Below are positions 25,951-34,751 of a stretch of DNA of 64,000 bases, piece by piece. Under the pieces are notes generated by a model, which worked only from the letters and a program-made list of their open reading frames with translations, made no database searches and was not told the origin of the DNA. The stretch comes from Thiomicrorhabdus sp. GTDB lineage: Bacteria > Pseudomonadota > Gammaproteobacteria > Thiomicrospirales > Thiomicrospiraceae. The stretch spans positions 484,932 through 548,931 of the forward strand of contig NZ_OY782566.1 of the NCBI RefSeq assembly GCF_963677875.1, given 5' to 3'. A program made the position numbers and the translations under genes. Numbering within the stretch: position 1 is the first letter of the stretch; each line of letters starts with the position of its first letter.

Positions 25951-26235
25951 CTAATCAGGCCAGACTCTGTTTCGGGGGAAGACCCTGATCTGATCGGCAA
26001 TATGCTGTGACGAAGACCTCGTCGGCTTTGTTTCGTCCGTGACGACCGTTGTCTGCTTAATCGCTTTCCCCGTTGGCCGGGCCGCAGAACGGGCGCGTGC
26101 CGGGCTTTTGGTCGCAGGAGAAGCCGCTTTCTGTTGCGTTTTTGTCTGCGTCGGGTTGTCCGCATTGTCGCCCTGCTTAACGGCCGAAGCCGGTGACGCA
26201 GCAGTTGACGCATTCGAATTCTGTGAAGTACTCAT
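25951..26235 (-). CDS. McdB-like small disordered protein (carboxysome positioning)
   Basis: A 94-residue protein, rich in Ser, Ala, Thr, Gln and Lys/Arg and predicted to be largely disordered, ending in IRVFPRNRVWPD with a lone Trp at residue 92. Alpha-McdB proteins are small, disordered, encoded beside acRAF in carboxysome operons, and carry a conserved Trp close to the C-terminus; these features match. McdB works with the ParA-type ATPase McdA to spread carboxysomes over the nucleoid. No McdA gene lies in the window, so this would be an orphan. The ATG at 26235 overlaps the acRAF stop (ATGA) and is seven bases after AGGAGG; an ATG six bases earlier is too close to it. The call is inferred from composition and context. 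Confidence 0.6.
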   Translation of the reverse strand: MSTSQNSNASTAASPASAVKQGDNADNPTQTKTQQKAASPATKSPARARSAARPTGKAIKQTTVVTDETKPTRSSSQHIADQIRVFPRNRVWPD

Positions 26236-26507
26236 GCCCATGCCTCCTGTGAAAAGTTAGTTACACGATGGAAACCTTCATCAATCCCCTTGGCCAAGGC
26301 AAAATCCAGTTCACTTAGCTCGACGGCTTGCGAATAGATAATCACCGAAACATGCCCTCTGCCAAAACTGATATTGGGATGGTGATCCAGCAGATCCGCC
26401 TGTTCCGCCAGCTCATCCAAAAAGCTTCTCAGTTTTTCAAAGCTTTCAAATTCAAAACGGGCTTCCATGCTCGCCGGTTTCTCTTTCAATTTCCATCGTT
26501 CGTTCAT
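26232..26507 (-). CDS. acRAF, pterin-carbinolamine-dehydratase-like Rubisco assembly factor
   Basis: This 91-residue protein has a pterin-4a-carbinolamine dehydratase fold (RFEFESFEKLRSFLDELAEQADLLDHHPNISFGRGHVSVIIYS). Such proteins in alpha-carboxysome operons act as Rubisco assembly factors (acRAF) and are mostly not real dehydratases. The HHPN segment of the dehydratase active site is partly kept. It overlaps both neighbours by four bases, the ferritin-like gene upstream and the McdB-like gene downstream. Confidence 0.85.
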   Translation of the reverse strand: MNERWKLKEKPASMEARFEFESFEKLRSFLDELAEQADLLDHHPNISFGRGHVSVIIYSQAVELSELDFALAKGIDEGFHRVTNFSQEAWA

Positions 26508-27052
26508 ACAAAGCTCCTGGTTGGCTGATAGGTTTGTGTCAGGTTATGGAAATATTCTTCCAGCCATGACTGCACACGTAACAACTGAGTATGCTCTTCT
26601 TCCAATAGTCGGTTAAAAAGCGCATGATCTTCATGGGCGGCATAATTGGCGCAATATTGCGCAGCTTCCGAATACAACTGAATCAAAGCGATTTCACGCT
26701 CTTCGCAACTTCTTAGAGCTTCGGCGATATTGGTTGCCGGCCCAGCCGGACGCAGGACACTCCCTGCCGGTAAAGCGCCCTGCGCCACCATACGATCCGT
26801 AATCAGATTCGCGTGCTGGAATTCTTCGTTTGCCAAAGTGACAAAGCCTTCCGCGAAGGAAATTTCCTGACGGAATTTTGCCAACGAAGCCTGCGCGAGA
26901 TAATGCTGACCGGCCGAGAACTCCAGGCTCAATGCCCGTCCCAAATAACCGAGAATCTGGCTGTTTGCAGCAACGGTCTGGGCTTCCGGTACTTGAGGAT
27001 AGGCACCTAAACCCGGCATAACACTGCCGGGCATTCTTGTGGAATAGCGCAT
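26504..27052 (-). CDS. Bacterioferritin-like four-helix protein of the carboxysome operon
   Basis: This 182-residue ferritin-like protein carries the di-iron ligand pattern in four helices: Glu in LSLEFSAGQHYLAQ, Glu and His in NEEFQHANLI, Glu in EEREIALIQLY and Glu/His in EEEHTQLL. A bacterioferritin-like gene regularly accompanies csoS1 genes in alpha-carboxysome loci, but its role is unproven. AGGAGG precedes the ATG. It overlaps acRAF by four bases. Confidence 0.82.
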   Translation of the reverse strand: MRYSTRMPGSVMPGLGAYPQVPEAQTVAANSQILGYLGRALSLEFSAGQHYLAQASLAKFRQEISFAEGFVTLANEEFQHANLITDRMVAQGALPAGSVLRPAGPATNIAEALRSCEEREIALIQLYSEAAQYCANYAAHEDHALFNRLLEEEHTQLLRVQSWLEEYFHNLTQTYQPTRSFV

Positions 27053-27124
27053 GTCTCCCTCCTAAGGTCTCAAAGCCGGACCGAAAGAAATCATTCGGTC
27101 CGTTGAGTCTGTTTAAAACTCGAA

Positions 27125-27430
27125 TTAACTGCGACTGGAACCGGCGTTACCGATGGTCAGAACCGGCTCAACTTCTTTGTGAGGGCGAGCAATGATGTGC
27201 GCTGCAACCAAACCGTCACCAACCCGTTCGCAAGCATCGGCTCCAGCACGTACCGCTGCGTTGACCGCACCGGTTTCGCCACGAACCATTACCGTTACGT
27301 AACCGCCGCCAACGAATTCTCGAGAAACAAGACGTACTTCCGCTGCTTTTGTCATCGCATCCGCCGCTTCAATCGCTGGAACCAAACCGCGTGTCTCGAT
27401 CATGCCCAATGCAATACCGTAATCACTCAT
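27125..27430 (-). CDS. csoS1: CsoS1 shell hexamer protein (copy 3)
   Basis: A single-BMC-domain protein of 101 residues (GIALGMIETRGLVPAIEAAD ... GGYVTVMVRGETGAVNAAV) that builds the hexagonal facets of the carboxysome. It is nearly identical to the two upstream copies over its first 93 residues but ends with TIGNAGSSRS, a longer tail like the CsoS1B type. AAGGAG lies in front of the ATG. Confidence 0.92.
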   Translation of the reverse strand: MSDYGIALGMIETRGLVPAIEAADAMTKAAEVRLVSREFVGGGYVTVMVRGETGAVNAAVRAGADACERVGDGLVAAHIIARPHKEVEPVLTIGNAGSSRS

Positions 27431-27507
27431 AATATTTCTCCTTCAAGGAATCTGACTGTGCAAGTTTTATCATTCAGCGCGTTTCATACGCCCTGAACGA
27501 TTCAAAA

Positions 27508-27801
27508 TTATTTATTTTCGATGGTTAAAACCGGTTCCACTTCTTTGTGCGGGCGAGCAATGATGTGCGCTGCAACCAAACCGTCACCAACGCGTTCGCA
27601 AGCGTCTGCCCCGGCACGTACCGCTGCGTTGACCGCACCGGTTTCGCCACGAACCATAACCGTTACGTAACCACCGCCTACAAACTCACGACTGACCAAA
27701 CGAACTTCCGCTGCTTTTGTCATCGCATCCGCCGCTTCAATCGCTGGAACCAAACCACGTGTTTCAATCATGCCTAAGGCAATACCGTATTCCGTACTCA
27801 T
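27508..27801 (-). CDS. csoS1: CsoS1 shell hexamer protein (copy 2)
   Basis: This 97-residue BMC-domain hexamer differs from the flanking copies mainly in its start (MSTEYGIALG) and its ending (TIENK). Many silent differences from copies 1 and 3 show these are genuine tandem paralogues and not an assembly duplication. AAGGAG lies in front of the ATG. Confidence 0.92.
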   Translation of the reverse strand: MSTEYGIALGMIETRGLVPAIEAADAMTKAAEVRLVSREFVGGGYVTVMVRGETGAVNAAVRAGADACERVGDGLVAAHIIARPHKEVEPVLTIENK

Positions 27802-27882
27802 TTCATTTCTCCTTCGAGGGATATTAACTATTGGGTTTTGCCGCTCCAGAGCCTGTTTCCAGCTCTCTGAAACGATGTAAAA

Positions 27883-28173
27883 TTATTTGTTTTCGATGTT
27901 TAAAACCGGCTCAACTTCTTTGTGCGGGCGAGCAATGATGTGCGCTGCGACCAGACCGTCACCAACGCGTTCGCAAGCATCGGCTCCGGCACGTACCGCT
28001 GCGTTGACCGCACCGGTTTCGCCGCGAACCATAACGGTTACATAGCCACCGCCTACAAACTCACGGCTGACCAAACGGACTTCCGCTGCTTTAGTCATCG
28101 CATCCGCGGCTTCGATCGCTGGAACCAAACCACGCGTTTCAATCATGCCCAGGGCAATACCGTAATCACTCAT
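27883..28173 (-). CDS. csoS1: CsoS1 shell hexamer protein (copy 1)
   Basis: This 96-residue BMC-domain hexamer is the first of three tandem csoS1 genes after the pentamer genes. I chose the ATG at 28173 (MSDYGIALG) because AAAGGAG lies just upstream and because it aligns with the other copies; an in-frame start 24 bases earlier would add unrelated residues and cover the ribosome site. The C-terminus reads NIENK. Confidence 0.92.
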   Translation of the reverse strand: MSDYGIALGMIETRGLVPAIEAADAMTKAAEVRLVSREFVGGGYVTVMVRGETGAVNAAVRAGADACERVGDGLVAAHIIARPHKEVEPVLNIENK

Positions 28174-28207
28174 AACTTTCTCCTTTGAGTTGCTCACTTT
28201 TTAAAAC

Positions 28208-28462
28208 TTACTTCTGTTCTGGTTGCCAATCATCGATGATGCCGCCAACCGTTAAATCCGTTAATAATCGTTTATCACCTGCAGCATCCCGTGCGGCAGA
28301 ATTGGCGATGGTGAAAACCCAGTCACCTGTTTTGGTTCCGATCGGGTCCATCGCCACAAACACTTCACCCGATTCGGTCACCAGCGCTTTGAGAGGCAGA
28401 TGACCTAAGTCGTTCAGGCGGCTGGTCAAAACCAGCTGCTGTTTAACTTGCAGTATCTGCAT
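28208..28462 (-). CDS. csoS4B: CsoS4B shell vertex pentamer protein
   Basis: A BMC-P/EutN-CcmL family protein of 84 residues with LVLTSRLNDLGHLPLKALV, VAMDPIGTKTGDWVFTIANSAARDAAGDK and a TDLTVGGIID ending. It caps the icosahedral vertices of the carboxysome. The ATG at 28462 (MQILQVKQQLV) is the family start. It overlaps the end of csoS4A by 20 bases, so translation is probably coupled. Confidence 0.9.
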   Translation of the reverse strand: MQILQVKQQLVLTSRLNDLGHLPLKALVTESGEVFVAMDPIGTKTGDWVFTIANSAARDAAGDKRLLTDLTVGGIIDDWQPEQK

Positions 28463-28715
28463 CCTGAGGCCCTTCCCATTTGTCGATAATGCCAACGATG
28501 GTCAAGTCACTCGGATAACCTTTTACTCCGGTTGCATCACGTGCCGCCGAACTACCGCAACAGATCACCCAATCGCCTGGTTTGCACCCCACCGGATCGA
28601 CTGCCACCTGTGGAGTACCGCCATCTCTTTCCCGCACGACAAGGAGAGGTTTATGCTCCATCATCGCAATTCGGTTCGTTGAAACGAGGGTCTTATCGAC
28701 TTTATAAATTTTCAC
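28443..28715 (-). CDS. csoS4A: CsoS4A shell vertex pentamer protein
   Basis: This 90-residue BMC-P protein reads MKIYKVDKTLVSTNRIAMME, then VAVDPVGCKPGDWVICCGSSAARDATGVKGYPSDLTIVGIID. It is one of two pentamers closing carboxysome vertices. The gene follows csoSCA by 14 bases and AAGGAGG lies before the ATG. Confidence 0.92.
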   Translation of the reverse strand: MKIYKVDKTLVSTNRIAMMEHKPLLVVRERDGGTPQVAVDPVGCKPGDWVICCGSSAARDATGVKGYPSDLTIVGIIDKWEGPQDADTAS

Positions 28716-28729
28716 TTTTTACCTCCTTT

Positions 28730-30316
28730 CTATGCGGTTCTACGCCCTGGGGTAGAATCCATTACACTGGTTACTCTCTCTGCCGGCTTGCTGTCGGTAA
28801 AGTCGCGCAAAGTCGGCAGAGTGTGCAACAAACCGGATGCTGCCAATTCCTGATAACGATTGTGCAGCGCCTTCTCGATGCGCAAAACTTTCGCTTCGGC
28901 GCGATCTTTCGATCCCGGAACCCGCCCGTCGTAATCGCAACGGATAATGACCGGGATCGGCACCAATCGCTTCACATTCAAGCCCTTGAAAATCTTGATG
29001 CCGACATCGACATCGTTTACCCCTTCTTCGACCGTATCGAGGAAGCTGTAATAGCTCAGGTTACGCAACTGAACTTCTTCAAAACCGTTGCCGACGCCGA
29101 TAAAGCGTTCGGCGTGGCCCAGATCGCTGTAGCAACCGTTTTCGTATTGATTGACATAAGCAATCTGCGAAAAATTATTGCCGATCAGCCATCCGATCAG
29201 GGTTGCCAATTCCGGCTGCGGAGAGCTTGCGCCCTTAAGCTGGTTGCAACCGTTGATCGCGTTGCGCAACAGCGCTTTTGCTTCGTCTGCGGACAGATCC
29301 ATCGTTGCCTGGTATAGCTGATCGGTTTCAACGTAACGCTGTAAACAGATCTCGCCATTCGCATCCGGGATATGTACCTTCATGCTGTCGTCGTCGGTGT
29401 TCAAACCCAGTAACAGGGTTTGCACCGTCGAACCGCAACCGAAGCGGTTTTCAATCGCCTGCCTGAATTCGTTGAGTTTTGTCAGAGCAGCCTCCGCTGC
29501 TTTCTGGTCATCACTGCCGTGTGCCGCACAACCCTGATGAGTCGGATCGGCTTTGGAAATGTGATACACCGCAATCTTTAAATAACGCGTCGGTTCGTCA
29601 GCCGAATTCGGCTTGCCTTCCCGAAAACGCATATGTTCAATAAATACCCAGTTTCGAACGCTTTCGCTGATATCGAAGAGTGAACCCGCATGGGATTTTC
29701 TTCTTACAGCTGCGTAAGGCAGTCTGAGTACGTAGCTAACGATATGCGCAAGACGTCCGTCTGCACATGGCGCTATGCCAACTGCGTGAAACCCGGCTTC
29801 TCGAAAGATCTGCTCCGTTTCTTGTGTCCGTTCACCCGCAAGGGGATCGTTGTTAAAGAACTCTTGCGACATTCTTAAGAATTGTGCAAAGAGGGTCTTC
29901 GCATACAGAGCCTGAAATCCTTTCTGTGATTGCATATTCAATCCAGACTGCCAATCCTGATCTGTTAAGGTCACACCCAACTTTGCAAACAGCTGCTGGT
30001 TGGCCCAACCGACAAAACCGCTCTGTCCTTGCTGTTGCAAAATGTCTTTCAAAGTGGCTTCGATCTCATCAAAACGCGACTTGATGCCCATTTCGTACTG
30101 GCGCAGCAGTTGATTCTGTCTTTCATCAACTAAAACATGGGTGCCCGTCATCGGTGTCGAGAGCGCATGCCTCCCTTTTCCGCCTTGGTTACCGCGCTCA
30201 ACCGTGTCGGCATCGAATCCATGAGCGGACGAACTTTGTGCCTGACCCTGTGATCGCGGAACGATCGGCTTCCAAAACAATGACTTTTGACGATAGCTTT
30301 TTTTTAAACGATTCAT
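28730..30316 (-). CDS. csoSCA: CsoSCA, carboxysomal carbonic anhydrase
   Basis: This 528-residue epsilon-class (beta-like) carbonic anhydrase converts bicarbonate to CO2 inside the carboxysome. Zinc ligands fit at Cys184 (IAPCADGR), His252 (AVYHIS) and Cys263 (HQGCAAHG), with the Asp186-Arg188 dyad; this spacing matches Halothiobacillus CsoSCA. The first 60 residues are polar and disordered, as expected for the Rubisco-binding tail. The ATG at 30316 is preferred to a TTG four codons earlier; no strong ribosome site is visible, but the gene starts 28 bases after csoS2. Confidence 0.93.
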   Translation of the reverse strand: MNRLKKSYRQKSLFWKPIVPRSQGQAQSSSAHGFDADTVERGNQGGKGRHALSTPMTGTHVLVDERQNQLLRQYEMGIKSRFDEIEATLKDILQQQGQSGFVGWANQQLFAKLGVTLTDQDWQSGLNMQSQKGFQALYAKTLFAQFLRMSQEFFNNDPLAGERTQETEQIFREAGFHAVGIAPCADGRLAHIVSYVLRLPYAAVRRKSHAGSLFDISESVRNWVFIEHMRFREGKPNSADEPTRYLKIAVYHISKADPTHQGCAAHGSDDQKAAEAALTKLNEFRQAIENRFGCGSTVQTLLLGLNTDDDSMKVHIPDANGEICLQRYVETDQLYQATMDLSADEAKALLRNAINGCNQLKGASSPQPELATLIGWLIGNNFSQIAYVNQYENGCYSDLGHAERFIGVGNGFEEVQLRNLSYYSFLDTVEEGVNDVDVGIKIFKGLNVKRLVPIPVIIRCDYDGRVPGSKDRAEAKVLRIEKALHNRYQELAASGLLHTLPTLRDFTDSKPAERVTSVMDSTPGRRTA

Positions 30317-30343
30317 CAAAACACCCAATATTCAATTGACTTC

Positions 30344-32386
30344 TTAAGCTCTGGCGCCGCCGGACAAGGTAACTTTCGCCCCGGTATCCGTGTTGCCTGA
30401 AGAGCCGGTAATCGGGCTCATCGGAATCTCGCTATTAGTCGGTTTGAACTGACTCGCTCCCATTGGCGCTTGTCCTTTCGCTCCTCTAATCGACGAGTTA
30501 CGCTGCGCCGCCCAAGGTCCTTCGGTACCTGTGACTTTGCTTCCTCTGTCCCAACCGTCGCCGGTTATTTTGGCGCCTTGCTCCACTGCTGGTTCTGCAG
30601 TCGGCATGGGTGCCGTTTGCGGTTGTGCCTGTATCTGCGCCGCTCCCATCATTTGCGGAAAATCCGCTTCACCCGGGATTGCCGCATTGGTGGTATCACA
30701 TACCATTGCAGTCTGATCACCGCCCTGGTAGTGAGTGCCGGATACCAGTTGGCACGCGCCTTTTTGCGCGCCGGTCAGTCCCTGTGGTCCAGGTTGAACA
30801 CCTGAAATCGCAGGATTGGTACCCTGACGTTGACGCTGTTGGATTTCGCTCTGCTGCGCCGGGGCGCAACTGGCGATCTGTTCAGAACCAACATAAGGCG
30901 TGCCGCTAACCGCTTTGCAAGAACCCGCTTCCGCACCGGTCATATTCGAGATCCCCCCGCTGCGGTCACCGGTAATCGACTGCCCGCGAGTGGTCGCAGA
31001 GGCCGTCACTTTAGTGGCTGGTTTCGGCATTTCAGCGTTACACGCCTTGGCTTCTTCCATCCCTTGGTAGCCTGTTCCGGTTACGGATTTACAGGCCCCT
31101 TTTTGTATACCGGTTACCGCTTCCAGTCGCCCCACCTGGGTGCCTGTCGTGGTATTCCCTTGAGCCGTTTGCGACGACATCACTTTTTGTGGTGCCGGTG
31201 CCGGGTTTTTCGGCTTAATCGTGGTTGATTGCGACTTGCGACTATCACCGCCGGTGATCTTGCTAGCGTCGGTCTGCGAAGGTTGCGACATAACCGAAAA
31301 ACCGGTTGCCTTGGCTTTTGCAGGCGTTTCACCGCAATACATCTGACCTTGATCCGCAGGCAAATACTCGGTTCCGGTGACTGCAGAGCAGGTTCCCGGT
31401 TCATTGCCGGTCATTTTTTCACCGCGTCCAACCTTGGTTGTACCGCTGACAATCTGACCGCGAGTGGTTTGCGTTTGCGTCACTTTCGCCGGCTGTGCCT
31501 TTGGTTGTGTGGCGCAACTGCCTGCAAACTCTTCGGCACCTAAATACTCGGTTCCACTGACCAATTGACATGCACCTGTCTCAGCACCTGTCATCTTTTT
31601 TTCGCCTTGACCGACCATCGTGCCCGAAACGGTCTGACCACTCAGGGTCTGCGACTCCTCTACTTTAGAAGGAGCAGCAGTTTGACTGTTGCGTTGCTGA
31701 CGCGTTGGACGAGTCCCCCCGGTCGAACAAGTCTTTCCTCGGGTACATCTTTCGGCACGAACCTGCTTGGCAATGTCGCGGGCCGATGCATCCGGATTAG
31801 CCAGTTTGGCTTTGGCACCCGATTGGCTGCCGCCTTTTGACTTGAATGCATCTTGTGCCGCTTTGCCTTTCGCTTGTGCCTGACGATACGCTTTGGACTG
31901 CAAACGTCCGCCTGATTGAACCTGATTCGTTTGCGGTTTCACTTGCGCTCGACCGTTATTTGCACGCTCTGCTCGCTCTTTGCGAGGCGCCGGTGCAGGA
32001 GCTTCCGTTCTTTCTTGACGAACTTCTGCAATCGGCTCAACCGGTTTACGTTCTGCTCTTGTTCTTTGAGCTTGAGTCTTGTTCGCGGATGTTGAACTCT
32101 TTCCACTCTTCTGTTGCTGTCTGCGTTCTTTAGCCGCGTTGCGGCCAGCAGCCGATGCTGTTTCAGCAGCCGCTACTGGATTTACGCTACGACGTGAACG
32201 AGACGGCTGAGATGAAGTAGAAGTGGTAGCAACTGGCTCGACTGCCGTCTCAACTCCAGGCTCGGGTGCTTGCCTGCGCCGCGGTGCTGCCGGAGCAGCT
32301 GCCGCTTGCGAACCTTTTCCCTGTACCTGAGCTTTACGACGTGCAATCGCTGCAGCTCGACCGCTTTGAGCATTACTTGTACTCAT
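30344..32386 (-). CDS. csoS2: CsoS2, carboxysome scaffold protein
   Basis: This 680-residue intrinsically disordered scaffold is shorter than the 869-residue Halothiobacillus protein. The N-terminal region (1 to about 240) carries four basic Rubisco-binding repeats (GRAAAIARRKAQVQGK, GRNAAKERRQQQKSGK, SKAYRQAQAKGK, ARDIAKQVRAERCTRGK). The middle region has repeats of the pattern V(S/T)GT ... MTG(A/N)E.G.C..V(S/T)GTEY. The C-terminal shell anchor ends with SPITGSSGNTDTGAKVTLSGGARA. AGGAGG lies seven bases before the ATG. A slippery heptamer at 31595-31601 may give a short form by -1 frameshifting. Confidence 0.93.
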   Translation of the reverse strand: MSTSNAQSGRAAAIARRKAQVQGKGSQAAAAPAAPRRRQAPEPGVETAVEPVATTSTSSQPSRSRRSVNPVAAAETASAAGRNAAKERRQQQKSGKSSTSANKTQAQRTRAERKPVEPIAEVRQERTEAPAPAPRKERAERANNGRAQVKPQTNQVQSGGRLQSKAYRQAQAKGKAAQDAFKSKGGSQSGAKAKLANPDASARDIAKQVRAERCTRGKTCSTGGTRPTRQQRNSQTAAPSKVEESQTLSGQTVSGTMVGQGEKKMTGAETGACQLVSGTEYLGAEEFAGSCATQPKAQPAKVTQTQTTRGQIVSGTTKVGRGEKMTGNEPGTCSAVTGTEYLPADQGQMYCGETPAKAKATGFSVMSQPSQTDASKITGGDSRKSQSTTIKPKNPAPAPQKVMSSQTAQGNTTTGTQVGRLEAVTGIQKGACKSVTGTGYQGMEEAKACNAEMPKPATKVTASATTRGQSITGDRSGGISNMTGAEAGSCKAVSGTPYVGSEQIASCAPAQQSEIQQRQRQGTNPAISGVQPGPQGLTGAQKGACQLVSGTHYQGGDQTAMVCDTTNAAIPGEADFPQMMGAAQIQAQPQTAPMPTAEPAVEQGAKITGDGWDRGSKVTGTEGPWAAQRNSSIRGAKGQAPMGASQFKPTNSEIPMSPITGSSGNTDTGAKVTLSGGARA
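31595..31601 (-). promoter_or_regulatory. Candidate -1 ribosomal frameshift site in csoS2
   Basis: On the minus strand codons GAA AAA AAG (residues about 262-264) contain the canonical slippery heptamer A AAA AAG in the correct phase. A -1 slip would add Asp-Asp-Arg-Cys and hit a stop, giving a protein of about 267 residues. CsoS2 of Halothiobacillus is known to be made in two forms by programmed frameshifting. The site here is much earlier than the 570-residue short form there, and no strong downstream hairpin was found. Confidence 0.35.
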
Positions 32387-32455
32387 GCTAAAGCCTCCTA
32401 TTCGTCTTTCTGACTCTTAAATCACTCGTTAATTCGTTGCTTATTCAGCGCTGAA

Positions 32456-32797
32456 TTACATTCCGCGAGGACGGTAAACGACAAAGTTATGCCCTTGGCA
32501 TTGCGTGTAGTTGTCGTAACCGATCAAGCGGATAACGTGATTCGGGTAGGCTGAACGACACTGGTCGATTTCAGCCAATACGGCATTCGGGTCACGCTCA
32601 CCGAACATTGGAAGTTTCCACATACCCCAGTAATGCGCTGAAGTGTTAGAGGGTTCTTCGTGTTCGATCGAACAGTTCCAGCCCTGGTTGATGATGTATA
32701 CGATCTGGTCGTAGATTTCATCCGCCGTGAACTCAGGCAGGAAACCAAAAGTTTCCAGCGTCGATTTTGTACGGTAATCATCAGTTTGGATTGACAT
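32456..32797 (-). CDS. cbbS: Rubisco small subunit, form IA
   Basis: This 113-residue small subunit starts [21 protein letters not shown] and has [27 protein letters not shown], typical of carboxysomal form IA enzymes. It joins CbbL as an L8S8 holoenzyme packed by CsoS2. The ATG at 32797 follows AAGGAG by eight bases; an upstream in-frame start would cover this site. Confidence 0.95.
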   Translation of the reverse strand: MSIQTDDYRTKSTLETFGFLPEFTADEIYDQIVYIINQGWNCSIEHEEPSNTSAHYWGMWKLPMFGERDPNAVLAEIDQCRSAYPNHVIRLIGYDNYTQCQGHNFVVYRPRGM

Positions 32798-32842
32798 CTC
32801 TATCTCCTTAAATTGTTCGGATTGATTCACAAGGTGCGGCTA

Positions 32843-34258
32843 TTAGCCCACATCCAATTTGTCAACGGTGTCGAACTCAAACTTGATCTCTTTCCAAGTT
32901 TCCAGAGCGACTGCCAATTCTTTGCTGTGACGAGCCGCGTCACGCAGAATGTCTCCGCCTTCACGTTCCAGGTCACGTCCTTCGTTACGCGCTTTAACAC
33001 AAGCTTCCAGCGCAACACGGTTCGCTGCGGCACCTGCTGCGTTACCGCCTGGGTGACCTTGCGTACCCCCTCCGAACTGAAGTACAGAGTCATCACCGAA
33101 GATGTTAACCAGCGCCGGCATGTGCCATACGTGGATACCACCGGAAGCAACCGCCATAACACCCGGCATTGAGCCCCAATCCTGATCGAAGAACACACCG
33201 CGTGAACGATCTTCGGGAACGAATGACTCACGTAGTTGGTCAACGAAACCTAGCGTTGACGCACGGTCACCTTCCAACTTACCAACAACCGTACCGGTAT
33301 GCAGGTGGTCACCACCTGACAGACGCAGACACTTGGCCAGTACGCGGAAGTGGATACCGTGTAGCGGGTTACGGTCGATTACCGCGTGCATCGCACGGTG
33401 AATGTGAAGAAGCATTCCGTTCTCACGACACCAGTTAGCCAGCGTGGTGTTTGCAGTGAAACCCGCTGTCAGGAAGTCGTGCATGATGATTGGCTGCCCC
33501 AGTTCTTTAGCGAACTCGGCACGTTTCATCATCTCTTCAACCGTACCTGCTGTTACGTTCAGATAGTGACCTTTACGCTCACCGGTTTCCATCGTCGCTT
33601 TATCAACCGCTTCCGCTACGAATTCAAAACGATCTCTCCAGCGTTGGAATGGTTGTGAGTTGATGTTTTCGTCATCTTTAGTCAAATCAAGACCACCGCG
33701 AAGACACTCATAAACTGCACGACCGTAGTTCTTGGCTGAAAGACCGAGTTTTGGTTTGATGGTACAACCCAACATTGGACGACCGTATTTGTTAAGCTTG
33801 TCACGCTCAACCTGAATCCCTGACGGTGGCCCACCACACGTTTTGATGAACGCCATTGGGAAACGAAGGTCTTCCAAACGAAGCGAACGAACCGCTTTAA
33901 ATCCGAACACGTTACCAACCAAAGAAGTTAGGACGTTAACCACCGAACCTTCTTCGAACAGGTCTAGCGGGTAGGCGATGAAAGCGTAGAATGCATTCTT
34001 GTCACCCGGTACGTCTTCAATGCGGTATGCGCGCCCCTTGTAGAATTCCATGTCAGTCAACAGGTCGGTCCAAACCGTTGTCCAGGTACCCGTTGATGAT
34101 TCAGCCGCCACGGCAGCTGCCGCTTCTTCACGTGGTACACCTTCCTGCGGTACAACTTTGAAACAAGCAAGTAGGTCTGTATCCAGTGGAGTGTAGTCTG
34201 GAGTCCAATAAGTCAGCTGGTAATCTTGTACGCCAGCGTTAAACGTTTTATTAGCCAT
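32843..34258 (-). CDS. cbbL: Rubisco large subunit, form IA
   Basis: This 471-residue large subunit is intact. Catalytic Lys168 is in TIKPKLGLS, the carbamylated Lys194 in [11 protein letters not shown], and loop 6 and the C-terminal motifs are present (for example [28 protein letters not shown]). It fixes CO2 onto ribulose bisphosphate in the carboxysome. It is the first gene of the operon, with CAAGGAG upstream of the ATG. Confidence 0.97.
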   Translation of the reverse strand: MANKTFNAGVQDYQLTYWTPDYTPLDTDLLACFKVVPQEGVPREEAAAAVAAESSTGTWTTVWTDLLTDMEFYKGRAYRIEDVPGDKNAFYAFIAYPLDLFEEGSVVNVLTSLVGNVFGFKAVRSLRLEDLRFPMAFIKTCGGPPSGIQVERDKLNKYGRPMLGCTIKPKLGLSAKNYGRAVYECLRGGLDLTKDDENINSQPFQRWRDRFEFVAEAVDKATMETGERKGHYLNVTAGTVEEMMKRAEFAKELGQPIIMHDFLTAGFTANTTLANWCRENGMLLHIHRAMHAVIDRNPLHGIHFRVLAKCLRLSGGDHLHTGTVVGKLEGDRASTLGFVDQLRESFVPEDRSRGVFFDQDWGSMPGVMAVASGGIHVWHMPALVNIFGDDSVLQFGGGTQGHPGGNAAGAAANRVALEACVKARNEGRDLEREGGDILRDAARHSKELAVALETWKEIKFEFDTVDKLDVG

Positions 34259-34751
34259 TAATGCGCTCCTTGTTTTTGGAGTTGAAATAAATTCAAGTGC
34301 AATGTTATGGAGAAGCCAACCTATTGACTAATTGAAAGAAACGATGGAAAAGATTGAGCAATCTCTATATATATAAAAACAGCAAAAGCTGTAATGCATT
34401 GATAAACAAGGAGAAAATATTTAGTTTTTTAAGAAGAAAAATGTTTGAAAAACACAGACTTTCAGTGAATTTTTTTTAAGTTATCGCTTTTTTTAGATCA
34501 AATTCCGACCAACACACAAACTTTGAAGCGCCCAATTCAAACACACTACCGTCTGAAAATCTCTGCAATAACCGCTTGAATTTTCCTCAAATCCCTCACA
34601 CAGCCAAAGCGAAAAATATCCGCCGCTAACCGGTGGCCGCTTCATCGGAAAAGCCGACATAAATTAGTGATTTCTTATGAACTGGTTATCTCAAATCATC
34701 CTCTTTATAATCTTGTGACCATTTGAAAAAACCACAAGAGCTATACGGATT
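34259..34751. promoter_or_regulatory. Divergent control region, carboxysome operon / hydrogenase operon
   Basis: A roughly 490-bp AT-rich region between two divergent operons. For the plus strand, TATAAT at 34706-34711 is a good -10 element about 40 bases before the thioredoxin-like gene, but its -35 is poor. For the minus strand the TATATATA stretch near 34365-34375, with TTACAG upstream, could serve cbbL. No certain CbbR box was fixed. No gene or RNA was recognised. Confidence 0.45.

Noticed and set aside
25920-26213. Arginine-rich open frame overlapping the McdB-like gene
   Set aside because: It lacks a ribosome site, overlaps acRAF poorly and is the frame-shifted shadow of the Ser/Ala-rich gene.
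27125-28173. Tandem csoS1 copies as an assembly duplication
   Set aside because: The copies differ at many silent positions, at their ends and in the spacers, so they are true paralogues.
31404-31414. Second A-rich run in csoS2 as another frameshift site
   Set aside because: The run of six A is in the wrong phase for a canonical slippery heptamer.
34259-34751. CbbR binding boxes upstream of cbbL
   Set aside because: The region is so AT-rich that T-N11-A matches are expected by chance; none stood out.
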